Positions 9,823 through 19,246 of a stretch of 64,000 nucleotides of DNA are shown here, piece after piece (position 1 is the first letter of the stretch; each line of letters opens with the position of its first letter). The DNA comes from Pyropia yezoensis (taxonomy: Eukaryota; Rhodophyta; Bangiophyceae; Bangiales; Bangiaceae): contig CM020618.1 of the NCBI GenBank assembly GCA_009829735.1, forward strand, positions 14,676,568 through 14,740,567, in the 5' to 3' direction. The notes under the pieces were generated by a model, which was given only the letters and a program-made list of their open reading frames with translations, made no database searches and was not told where the DNA came from. Both the position numbers and the translations under genes were made by a program.

Positions 9823-9953
9823 ATGCGTTGGGGTTCGGTTCCGTTGGGGTATGGTTCCGTCGCCAGGCGGGCAGTCGTACGCGTCAGAATCGTGACGGCT
9901 GTGCCCATGACGAACGGAACCCTATACCCCAACGGAACCGAACCCCAACGCAT
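9823..9953. repeat. 131-bp foldback (long inverted repeat)
   Basis: The arms are about 40 bases: the left one starts ATGCGTTGGGGTTCGGTTCC and the right one is its complement, separated by about 50 bases. It encodes nothing and could be a MITE or a hairpin-forming repeat. Its GGAACCGAACC motif recurs in the tandem repeat just downstream. Confidence 0.8.
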
Positions 9954-10027
9954 CACACCAGAGGCGCACACTTGCGCTGCCCTGGGATTCAAGTGGGTAT
10001 TGGCTCCTGCAAGTCCTGCCCACACAA

Positions 10028-10091
10028 CGGAACCAAACCTCTTGGTGTCGATCGGAACCGAACCTCTTGGTGTCGATCGGAACCGAACCCT
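10028..10091 (+). repeat. 25-bp tandem repeat, about 2.5 units
   Basis: Units start CGGAACCRAACCTCTTGGTG and repeat at 10028, 10053 and 10078 (partial). They share the GGAACCGAACC core with the adjacent foldback. Confidence 0.85.
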
Positions 10092-10599
10092 GATCCCTAG
10101 TCCGTGTTTGGACTACCACCTCGAAGCGACAGCGCGTCTGCGCGGTGCTCGGTGTGCAATCGGTCGGTCGCGCAGTGCACGGCCCGCATGATGTGATGCC
10201 TCCCTCCTCGTGGACGCTCCTTTCGTCGCAGCATCGGCGGCAGCTGATTCTGGTGTGGCAATGGCGGCTTTTGCTGGAGTAAGCTGCCGTCTGTTCGGTG
10301 TTCTCCTTCCGACCCCTGCTCGCGATTTGCCCACCATCAAGGCGGACCGGGGGCCGCACATTCAGAGGCAGCGCGGCGGCGGTGCGGACGTGGCGTGGCC
10401 ATGGGGGCAATGGCGTCGGCGGGGCGATTTGGACTGCCCTGGCAGCTGGAGGGCTGGGATGGTGGCGGGGTCGTGGGCCGGGCGTCGCGTGCCTGTGCCG
10501 GGGGTCGAGCGCGCGGCCTCCGTGTTGACTGGCTCGGCGAGGCGCCGCGCTTCCAAGGCCAGTGGGAGGCTCTCATCCTCCCCTGGGAACGCGCGCGGT

Positions 10600-11241
10600 A
10601 TGCGGCTCTCCTTACCACGCGAAGGGTCATGGAAGTTTCCACATTCGTCTTCGAGCTTCGTCGACATCCGCCGGACGGGAACCTTCCTCGTGGATAAGAC
10701 CGAGTACATTGCTGAGTTGGAGGCCCAGAATGCGCAGCACATCGTGATTGTGCGGCCTCCGAGGACCGGCAAGACGCTGTTTTGCTCGATGATGGCGGCC
10801 TACTACGACATTGCGCAAGCTGACGACTTCGACAACTACTTCAATGGTCTTGAGGTCGGGGACAATCCGACCGAGAGCCACAGCTCGTACTACGTGTTGT
10901 TTTTGCATCTGGACGACATGCCGGGGGACGATGCTAAGGCCGAGGAGATGAACGACGCCACACACGCGGTGATCAACTTGGCTTGTGTTGACTTCCAGGA
11001 GAGGTACGGCATGGACTTCACCATTGATCGTCAACACTCGGATGTGACGGTGGCCAACTTGGCCAAGGCCGTCGCTGCTCAAGTCAACAAGAGGCTGTAC
11101 GTGATTGTGGACGAGTACGACCGTGGGCCAAACTCGATGATGTTGGCCAGCCCGATCGCGTACATGCGGGAGGTCCATCGGCAGCTGCGGGCCAAGTTGT
11201 CGCTGTCGTCTGCCCTACGGGGGCTCTACTCTACTCGGTGA
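10600..11241 (+). CDS. AAA-ATPase-like protein, N-terminal part
   Basis: The frame contains the start of the AAA-ATPase-like family (Pfam PF09820 type): FLVDKTEYIAELE, a Walker A-type loop IVIVRPPRTGKTLF (about 10740-10785, the position of RPRRFGKS in relatives) and a Walker B-type LYVIVDEYD (about 11095-11122). The ATG at 10600 lies just before the conserved domain; the frame is open further up with an ATG at 10261, in low-complexity sequence. The family continues at once in another frame at 11255-12682, so both parts belong to one gene. These proteins pair an NTPase with a nuclease and are found in multi-copy families in bacteria and many eukaryotes; their cellular role is not settled. Confidence 0.75.
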   Translation: MRLSLPREGSWKFPHSSSSFVDIRRTGTFLVDKTEYIAELEAQNAQHIVIVRPPRTGKTLFCSMMAAYYDIAQADDFDNYFNGLEVGDNPTESHSSYYVLFLHLDDMPGDDAKAEEMNDATHAVINLACVDFQERYGMDFTIDRQHSDVTVANLAKAVAAQVNKRLYVIVDEYDRGPNSMMLASPIAYMREVHRQLRAKLSLSSALRGLYSTR

Positions 11242-11254
11242 CGGCTCGGCTCAG

Positions 11255-12682
11255 GTGGACCTTGAGAAGTTCCGCACCTTCACCACGGGCATCACGCCTC
11301 TCGCCCTAGCGGACGCGTCCATCTTCAACGTCGGGCTCTACGTCACCATTCTTCCTGAGATTGCGGGCGCCTTTGGCTTTCATGACGGTGAGGTTATGGA
11401 GGCCATCCATGCGGCGAATTCGATCCCAAAGGCCCAGCAGCAGAACGTGTTCAACCTGCTGAGACGTTTCTACAACAACCTGCGCTTCTACACGAGTTCT
11501 GGACCTACTCTCTTCCACCCAATGCTGACGATGTTCTTCTTCAACCGCATGCAGTCGTCTTCAAGCTTCCGAGAGGTCATCCTGCGCGGTTTAGCGGACG
11601 GCGAGGACGACGACTACTTTGCGTCGTACATGGACAACTACAACGTCACCGCCAGTCAATCGGCGGTCAACTTCCTTGTGAAGCATGCGCTGGCCGTCAT
11701 CCCTTTTACCTTCGATGAGGTTTGCGGCGCGGACGGGACAGCCCGTGTATCGCTCTTCAACGAGCCCTTTTCTTTTCAAGACCTTCTTCTTCCGCCATCC
11801 GACTATGGGGACGGCTTGGAGCAAGTTCGGCTGTTTCTGATGTACTACGGCATTCTCTACTGCACGGACCGTATGCTTGTGCGTCAGGCGAATGGCTCCC
11901 GCGTGGACATGTTCATGTTATCGTCAAGCAACAAGGTGGGCCAGATGGCATCCTTTCCTCTCCGGAGGGCCCTTTCCGCGACGGGCGACCAGGTGGTCAA
12001 CCTCCTGCGCGCGCCGACCCCTGCGTTGGTGCGCGCGATATTTCAGAGCTTTGTGAGCGCTCCGACCCTGGTCGCGGCACAAGTGAGGGAAGAGCAAGAG
12101 CGCCAGCAGAGGAATGCGGACGGCAAGGTGGGGCGCGTCACCGGGTCGACCGAGCGCAATCTCAATGAGGCCGGGTTCCAGTTTGGGGCGCGCGTGTTTT
12201 TTCAATCGTGGGTGCGTTACGCGGGCAGATGCAACACGCATGTGAGAGTTGAGGCTCAGACCACTGTTCAAGACGGCAAGTGCCGTTGCGACCTCGTGCT
12301 GCATCAACTTTCATCCAACGAGGTCATCCTGTTTGAGCTGAAGCGCATCCAAGTCAGCTGTATTGACTACACGGAGTTCAAGATCGACCGCGGAATGAAG
12401 ACTCCCCTCAAGGAGCATCTCAAGTTTGCTACCAGCAACACGACGTTTTCCACGCAGTTTTCCGACGACACCATCCTCGACCTGCCGTTGAAGGACTCCT
12501 ACCTACTGAATGGCAAGACCTGTCCTGATGGTGAGCGGTATCACGTGCGTGACGTCGCGTCGGATGTCTCTGCCGCGCTTAAGCGGTACGAGCGTAACTT
12601 CAGTCCGTCAGCGACTGTACGTCACTTTTTTTGTGTGCTGCTCGTGCACAACCGTATAGTGGTTGTTGGGGCCGACAGATAG
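11255..12682 (+). CDS. AAA-ATPase-like protein, C-terminal part with PD-(D/E)XK nuclease domain
   Basis: About 475 residues that carry on the same family: FTTGITPLALADASIFNVG matches the sensor region after Walker B, then a helical middle, then a PD-(D/E)XK nuclease-like core (Pfam PF08011 type) with D in CRCDLVL near 12290 and ExK in ILFELKRI near 12335. It is in a different frame from 10600-11241, with the family sequence resuming within about ten bases. That points to a small break or a sequence error rather than a normal intron. The long open frame with ordinary composition contrasts with the GC-rich repeats on its right. The gene may be recently inactivated or mis-sequenced. Confidence 0.75.
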   Translation: MDLEKFRTFTTGITPLALADASIFNVGLYVTILPEIAGAFGFHDGEVMEAIHAANSIPKAQQQNVFNLLRRFYNNLRFYTSSGPTLFHPMLTMFFFNRMQSSSSFREVILRGLADGEDDDYFASYMDNYNVTASQSAVNFLVKHALAVIPFTFDEVCGADGTARVSLFNEPFSFQDLLLPPSDYGDGLEQVRLFLMYYGILYCTDRMLVRQANGSRVDMFMLSSSNKVGQMASFPLRRALSATGDQVVNLLRAPTPALVRAIFQSFVSAPTLVAAQVREEQERQQRNADGKVGRVTGSTERNLNEAGFQFGARVFFQSWVRYAGRCNTHVRVEAQTTVQDGKCRCDLVLHQLSSNEVILFELKRIQVSCIDYTEFKIDRGMKTPLKEHLKFATSNTTFSTQFSDDTILDLPLKDSYLLNGKTCPDGERYHVRDVASDVSAALKRYERNFSPSATVRHFFCVLLVHNRIVVVGADR

Positions 12683-13886
12683 AGATACAGACTCGTACGA
12701 CGGTGGTGGTCGTCGACGTGCGTGATCTCTGCTGCAGTGCTTCCACCAGCTCTGTCTCTGCCATGGTTGCGGCCGTTCCTCGCGGGTAGGAGCGGACGCG
12801 GACCACTGCTGGACGTGGGGGGAGGCTGGGTCAGGTGCGGGTGGCCGCCCTTCCATCTTTCGGCTGTCTCGGCGACAGCGACCGCAAGCACTACCGCGCA
12901 CGACACTTTTGTCGCGGGGGAGTCCCCGTGGGGGGTGTTGACGACTCGGCGTCTCACCCTCCCCCGCCGCCGCCGCCGCCGTAAGGTGCAGCCGGCTCTG
13001 CAGGGCGAGGAGTGTGTGGAAGCGGTCCGTCGTGGTGGTGGGAGGGGCGTGCTGTTCGGTGGTGGAGGCCGAGCCCCCTTGTCATCCGCTATTCATCACC
13101 GCTGCCACCGCTACCGCCCCACGCGCCGGCGCTACGGCGGACCGCGCCGTCGGTCGTGAGGCGGTTCTATGGCCGTCGGTCAGGGCGGGGCGACCGTGGT
13201 GGCCGGCGGCGCATCGGCGGCGGCAGGGGCCGGTGTTGGCGGTCGGCGTGGAGGCCAGCAGTGATGACGGGGGCGGGGTTGGGCCGCTGGGCGCGGGGGC
13301 CGACGACCCGTGGTGCACTTCGCCATCTCCGGCGCCGCCACCGTTGCGTTCCGTGGCGGCGCAGCGACGGAGCGCGCCGCCGGCAAGGCGGTGGCGGTGG
13401 CAGCCGCAGCGTACGGCGCTTCGCCGGCGGTCGTCGGCGGCGTAGCGACGGTGGCATACACGCGAGCGGCGACAGCCAGGTCGGTTCTGGCAGTCGGCGG
13501 GCCGCCATCGCCATGCGACTGCCTCCAGCAGGAAGGAACAGGGAGGTTGACAAGAGAACAGGAAGGTGGCGATCGTCCAACACGTCGGAGTGACCAGTCC
13601 TGGTCACCGACGCTCGTCGCTGCTCACTGTCACTGCGGAGACCTGCATCGTCTGTGTGCTCAGGGGGGGGTAGGGCAGCCGAAACGCGCCGCCGCCGCCG
13701 GTACTGCTGCCGCCGCCGCCGCCGCCACTGGCGCCTTCGCCGCTGGCGCGCGCAGCGGGCGGGGGAGGCCGCCGCCTGTCGGTGATCACCGCCCCCACCG
13801 CCCACCCGACGCGCCGCACGCGCGGCGGCGGCGGCGGCGGTGCCGCCGCTGCGGCCTCTTGTGCTCCCGCCGCCGACCACAACCGC

Positions 13887-13917
<31 letters not shown>

Positions 13918-16475
13918 GCTGCCGCACTCGCACCCGAGCCGCCACCGCCGCCGCCGCCGCCGCGGGCGCCAGCGGCAGCGGGTGCCCATCGCGCTGCGGT
14001 CAGCGCTGAAGTCAACGATGGCCTGGGGCGAGACTGAGCCAGGGCTGGCGCCTTGGCATTCACTGAAAGCGCGTTCGCGAAAACACCCTAGCCTCTTACT
14101 TTCCTTTTCACAGACTCACTTCTTGAGTTGGCCATCATGCTGTTCGCCGCCTCGGCCGCCCTTCACCAAGTCAACACAAGGTCTCTGGCCACCCTTGCCG
14201 CTACCGTCAATATCACAAGCAGCGACTGGACTAGTCGCCGAGAGGACGCTCCGGCGTCGACACAACGGCAGCCACCTTGACGCACTGGCACCACCACTGC
14301 CGCCGCTTCGTCCACTGAGAGCATACATCCTATCACCGCCACCGCGCAGTCCCCACCCTCGATCACGCCGCATGCTTTCCCCCCCACGCCGATATGTACT
14401 ACCGCGGTCTCCCCTCGATATTCTTCCCTACTCTATCCGCGGGCACATCCTACCCCCTGCATACCTCTCTACCCCTTCACCACCTCATCAACACGCGCGC
14501 CGGTGCCTCTCACGTCTCAACTCCTCCAAGCCGCAGTCCCTGCCACAGTATCGTAGCTCCCTCCTTCACCACCGCCGACAACGCACCGTCATCCACCGCC
14601 CTAACGACCGTCACGACCGCCAGGACCACCACCCGCCCCACCCGAAAACGCGCACCGCAGGTTCCAACGCCACCACAGCCCCCCCGCCGCCCCCCTCCCA
14701 AAAAAACGCGGTCACGGCCGCAACTGTGCCGCCTCTCCCCCCCTGAGCGCCATTGCCGCCATATTCAGGCCGCTCCGCTCGTCCCCACCGCCGTCAGCGT
14801 GGCAACAACCATCGTGCCACCACTCCCTCTCGTTGAACCGCTCCCCCACCGTCGCAGCTGTCGCCACCATACTGCCAGCCCCCCGCCCACCCGCTGCCGC
14901 AACAAGGCCGCCCCTCCGTCCCCCACAACTGCCGACACCATCCCGCCAACCTCCCCCCAAGACCGCCGCTAGCGGAGCCGCAGTTCCGCCCCTACCCCCT
15001 CACGGCCGCCGCCGCCGCGCTTGTGTGACTGTCACTCCTCAACCGTCGCCGAACTAGTGCTGCAATCCCATCTCCATGATTGCTGCAACAGCCACCACCG
15101 TCCCCCGCCCCCCCCCCGCCGCCGTCCCACCCCCTCGAGCCGCCCCCACCGCCGCCACGGTCTTAGAAGGGAGGAAAGACAGGTCCACCCCTGCCGCATC
15201 GGCGGCGAGGGTGACCAGCAGCTCCCGCCACACACACAGGGCGACGACCTTCTGGGCGCAGAGGCACACCAGTCGTCTCTGCCGCTCCGTTGGAGGTGGT
15301 AGAGGGGCATGGACGGGGCGAGAGGGCAGCGGGGGCTGCGGCCACCGTCCCCACAGCCGCCTCGTCGGCTGCCGCCGCGGCCGCCACGGCCGTCGGAACG
15401 GCCACCGCCACAGCTACAGCCCGCGTTGGCGACGGCGTCGGCGCAGCGCCCACCTCTACGATCCCCACCCAGGCTGCTACCCCGCCCTCCACTGGCGGCC
15501 GCGTCTGGTACGCCGCCTTTGCCGCGACAGTCACCGCGGCCGCCACCCGCACCACCCCCACCGCCACGCCCGCAAATGCCCCTTCCCCGGCCGCCGCCCC
15601 CGGCTGCCGCCCTTGGCACCGCACTGGCGGCCGCGCCGGTTGAAACCACTGTCCACGTCACCCCCCCGGCCCTCCCGGCCGCGGCCGCCGCCCCTCAGGG
15701 TGGCCGCCGCCCTCCACTGAGAGGGCGCCCACGGGGGGCGTTTGCGTGGCACAGCACGGGTGGAGCAAGACCCCCGCCGCGGCCATCGCCACTGCCGCCA
15801 ACGCCACCACCCCTGCGGCACCCCCTTCCCACCAGTGCCCCTCCCGCCACAGGCAACCTGGTTAAAAGCCGCTTCCGCCCCCCGTCCTTCTGTGCCGACC
15901 CCCGCGCATGCACGTTGCCGCCGTTGAAGTCGTCGAGGTCGTCGAGTTCGCCGCGGTCGTCGCCGCCGTCGACTGCGCCGGTGCCGTCGACCGCGCCGGT
16001 GCGACCGACCCGCCACCACCCACACACGGTCCACGCTGCCGCCACGGACCCGACCCTCAACGACCCGAATATGCGGCGCTTGTCCTCCTCCACCCCCCCT
16101 CTCGAGCGAAAGGCAACCACAGCAGGCCTGCAGGTGGGCAGGCCGGGAGATGGAGGAGGAGTGGGTGGGCGCGCGGGGGGGGGGGCGGGCATGCAAGCGG
16201 GGAGAGGCAAGGGCGAGTCGGGCGCTGGCGGACCCCCCCGCAAGCGCCCGACGCGCAGCACGGGGCGTCGGTCGCTTGCGATTGAACCAGGGGTGGCCAA
16301 GCGTACTCAAAACTAGCGTATTACGCGCGTATTCTGTAAGCGTACTACGCGTACGCTGTGAAAAATCCGAATGTGCGCGGTACGCGTACGCGCACTCTAG
16401 CGGGCAAAATGTACGCTCAAGTAAAATGCTTGAACGTACTTTTACAAGGTACGTTGTCGTCACGGCCATCGCATA
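12683..16475. other. GC-rich low-complexity DNA, no supportable gene
   Basis: Long open frames exist here on both strands at once, dominated by Pro, Ala, Arg and Gly from GCC/GGC-type triplet repeats. None has a recognisable domain or a steady codon pattern. Between about 14040 and 15060 the plus strand is C-rich and A/C-biased. Near 16310-16450 TACGCG-type repeats occur. I see no gene. Confidence 0.5.
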
Positions 16476-16748
16476 CAGTGCGTACGGGGTTACATGTGGG
16501 GGTCATCTGGGAAAGTAGCCCACTTTTATTTTAGACTATATGCCAAGATTGAAGGACTGTTGCTGGTGTCGGACCAGTCCTTCTAATAAATGTGTATACA
16601 ATTTGGTCACTGGTGCAGAGATGGAGTTGCCGCTGAGCGGTCGCCCTGCGGACAAGTCACAAGCCGGGGGTCAAACACGCTCCACGGGGGGACCGTGTCC
16701 AGCGCAAAGGTAAACGACAGGTTCATAGCACACTCTCACGCACAGGGC

Positions 16749-17048
16749 TCACTCGTCCTCGGCCTCCTCGCTCAGTACCACCATGTCCACTGTGGCGCCA
16801 ACAGCCTCTATGTCCTCCTCAGCTGTCAACCACAGTCTCGCCGCCACCTCCCGCTCCGAGTCATCCACACCCTCGAACTCCTCTGAGATGGTCGCGTTAG
16901 CCATTAAGGCGACAATGTTTGAGACGGTGGTGGTGACGGCGGTGGGGTGTCGCGTCCGAGCGCGCCGTGTTTGACCAGAACAGCAATGGTGTTTCTGGCC
17001 AGTCCTAATTTGTGGGTGTCCGCATTCGAATTCCGGTGGGATAGACAC
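16749..17048 (-). pseudogene. Tigger transposase C-terminal fragment
   Basis: An open stretch whose acidic tail DDSEREVAARLWLTAEEDIE resembles the end of the transposase encoded at 54798-56192 (DSAEKELAVEGWLGVEEDPD). The catalytic core is absent. It lies inside the element remnant in the orientation expected for a transposase whose 3' end faces the left terminus. The similarity covers only about 30 residues. Confidence 0.4.
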
Positions 17049-17085
17049 TTCTCTTCATAAATGGAGAGTTTCCCTCGTGTGAGTG

Positions 17086-17122
17086 CGGCTGGGTTATATG
17101 TGGACCACATATAACCCAGCCG
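17086..17122. repeat. 37-bp perfect palindrome
   Basis: Arms of 18 bases (CGGCTGGGTTATATGTGG and its complement) around a single A. The GGGTTATATGTGG core resembles the pogo-type termini nearby, so it may be two transposon ends lying head to head. Confidence 0.85.
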
Positions 17123-17262
17123 GACATAGTCCAATAACTACTGTAGTTACCATCGTTTCCCGGGCGGATATCAGCTGCATATTAACTGAGGAATTTTCAC
17201 CACTGAGAGAGTCTTTGCGAGCCGTCGCTCTGACCATTTTGCCAAAACGTACGCTTGCAGTA

Positions 17263-17310
17263 CAGTCATGACCCGGTTATATGGCACCCTTGCGCTATTT
17301 GTAGCCCCCG
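17263..17310 (+). repeat. Lone pogo/Tigger-type terminal sequence
   Basis: After TA the sequence begins CAGTCATGACCCGGTTATAT and continues with TTGCGCTATTTGTAGCCC. It aligns with the left end of the Tigger element at 54497 (CAGTCATTATTCGACTATAT, then TGCGCCATGAAGTAGCCC). No matching right end was found between here and 18668, so this is an orphan end. Confidence 0.55.
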
Positions 17311-18587
17311 TTCCAGCGATGCAGTGTCGTGGCGTCAGCTCCCAGACGTCGCCGGCTCGCCGGCGATCGTTCCCCCTTTCACTGCGATCACTGTGAATTC
17401 AAGCCCAAAATCATTGTCGATCGCGTGATTCTGAGGCCGAGCTTGACTACATGCGTTCGGTCGACCGCATGCAGCAGGGCCCAATTCTATACTTGACTTG
17501 TTTGTGGAAGACGTCACGTCTGCTGCCGCGAGCCGGGGCGACTCCAAGTCAGAGCGGATCCGTGCAGCGGGCCATTCGACTTAGCGGTGACTGTGTCGGA
17601 CCAGCCCCCTCCCCCTCCACCCCCCCCAACCTTTGCAACCTGTGCCGCCCCCCCCCCTCCACCCCCCCCAACCATTGCCGCCCCTACCCCGACTCCCCCC
17701 CTCTGATGGAAGTGGCGCACACAGGGAACACGTCCGTAAATGAAAAAAGAAAAGCCGGTCATTGACTGTCGCCGGTGGACGATGCGCCGTCGTCCATGCC
17801 CTCCAAGGCGTCCGCCCCCCCCTCCTCAAACACACGCCCTAGCCCTGGCTCGCCTCGCCCAGCCGACTGGCCGCCCCGCTCTGCTCCTCCGCCGTCACCC
17901 GTCCCAGCAGCTCCCCCGCCGCCCCGCCTACCGTGCGTGTTGCCCTGGTCGACCCCACCGGAGCTAGGTTGACCGACCGGGGCCGCTCGCGCCTCAGACG
18001 CCGTCCACTGCTCCCTGAGGGGGCCTGCTCCCCAGGGTACGTCCAACAGGTGCATGGGGTCCCCCCCCAGAGCCGTGGCGGTGGCTGCTGTTGCTGCGCG
18101 AGCGGCAATCTTGATGACCCGCACCGTCTCACGGGACGGGCTTGGACAGACCTCCTCTGCCGCGGCCGCCGCGGCCGCGGAGGCCAGATCGCCCACACGC
18201 TGCCATTCTGATAGGATCTGGGAAGGGTCCGGGGGGGAGGGTGGGGTCAACTACGACAGAGGTGCAGAGGGTAGCACAAGCACACAAGAGAACAATATCA
18301 AAAACAAACGCGTACAGGGCAAGATCCATTGCGAATATATATATAATATCCATTGCGAAGAGGAACACCGCCAAAAAGAAAAAAAGCGACGGGAACGGGG
18401 TACCTACAGATGGTCGGCGACCCTAGCCCACAACATACAACGGAAAATAGAAACCACGTGAGGCACACGACAGATCTTGCGGCATTCACCCCCCAAGCAT
18501 GTAACCTGTCCCAGCACCGTCGAACGGCGCCCGCGCGTGCGATACAAACGGTAGGAGAAGCACCAGGGTGAGGATGGTGGGGTTGGC
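17311..18587. other. Intergenic with one possible exon
   Basis: C-rich tracts near 17600-17700 and 17810-17910, a (TA)n stretch at about 18336-18348 flanked by two copies of ATCCATTGCGAA, and one minus-strand open frame listed separately. Nothing else recognised. Confidence 0.4.
17759..18250 (-). CDS. Hypothetical open frame, possible exon
   Basis: About 160 codons, Ala/Gly-rich, with a less repetitive N-terminal half (SQILSEWQRVGDLA, SRETVRVIKIAARAA, MHLLDVPWGAGPLREQW) and an acidic end. There is no ATG at its beginning; a pyrimidine-rich tract ending in TAG lies just upstream on the minus strand, so it might be a downstream exon. I do not recognise a domain. It could equally be chance coding in GC-rich DNA. 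Confidence 0.22.
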   Translation of the reverse strand: MTPPSPPDPSQILSEWQRVGDLASAAAAAAAEEVCPSPSRETVRVIKIAARAATAATATALGGDPMHLLDVPWGAGPLREQWTASEARAAPVGQPSSGGVDQGNTHGRRGGGGAAGTGDGGGAERGGQSAGRGEPGLGRVFEEGGADALEGMDDGASSTGDSQ

Positions 18588-18633
18588 CGCTGGGGTCGAC
18601 GTCGCTGGGGTCGACGACGCTGGGGTCCGACGG
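18588..18633 (+). repeat. 15-bp tandem repeat, three units
   Basis: CGCTGGGGTCGACGT repeated three times with small changes, 35 bases before the LTR at 18668. Confidence 0.85.
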
Positions 18634-18667
18634 CGGGTGCAACTGTGGCCCCCGATTCCGTGCCCCC

Positions 18668-19136
18668 TGTGGCAGTATTGGCCCCCAGGTACGGGGGCAA
18701 CACGTGCCATGCAAGGGGCGGCAGGCCACTAGCCTGACCCGTTCCTCCCCCTGCATTTGGGTCCATATTCCCTAAGTTTGGGATAGTTAGCTTAGTAGTA
18801 AATCCAACTTGGATTTGAGGGTTTTCTGCATTTATCGTCTTGAATTTTCGTGTGGCCCGGTGGGCAGGTGCTGGGGTGGGAGATTCTGAGTGGCGAGATT
18901 CTGAGGGGCCCCTGGGGGGATAAGGGGAGGGACAGCGGGGCTTGGCCCTGCTTCCCCGTCCCGACCAAGAAACTGTTGGACCACACACCATCTTCTTGTT
19001 TGTCAGTGGGGGGATTGCCCCACAACAGGGATAGAGTGTGTGCGACTTGCACTTCTTCCGGTTCCCCCGACACGGGAGGCAGCCCTTGTACACCGCCCCA
19101 ACTTGGGTGCCGTGTGTGCGAGAGGTTTTTGCCACA
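18668..19136 (+). repeat. 5' LTR of G1 copy A
   Basis: 469 bp, starting TGTGGCAGTATTG and ending TTTTTGCCACA, with seven-base inverted ends. The same LTR occurs inverted at 23855-24323 and direct at 58822-59289. The boundary is confirmed by the primer-binding site on the inside and by comparison of the three copies. Confidence 0.92.
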
Positions 19137-19138
19137 TT

Positions 19139-19151
19139 TGGTAGAGCAGCA
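19139..19151 (+). other. Primer-binding site of G1 copy A
   Basis: TGGTAGAGCAGCA two bases after the LTR. The G1 copy C and the G2 element have TGGTGGAGCAGCA at the same place. Confidence 0.7.
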
Positions 19152-19246
19152 GTGGACAGGGGTAAACCTTACCTCCGGGTGCACCCGGGTGTAGGGGGCC
19201 CTCTGTCTCAGAGGAACGGTGGACTTGTACCGTGTCATACGGATCG

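Larger units (their letters stand above)
16476..17143 (-). mobile_element. Tigger/pogo-type element remnant
   Basis: The left end reads CAGTGCGTACGGGGTTACAT after TA; the right end reads ATAGTCCAATAACTACTG before TA. It resembles the terminal sequences at 17263 (GGTTATATGG, GTAGCCC) and the Tigger element at 54497. Inside, on the minus strand, is a fragment similar to the C-terminus of the 54.8-kb transposase. At about 668 bp it is internally deleted. The exact ends are my reading of weakly similar repeats. Confidence 0.45.

Noticed and set aside
12722-16316. Many 100-480-codon frames on both strands
   Set aside because: They overlap each other on opposite strands, consist of Pro/Ala/Arg/Gly repeats, and follow triplet composition; no domain seen.
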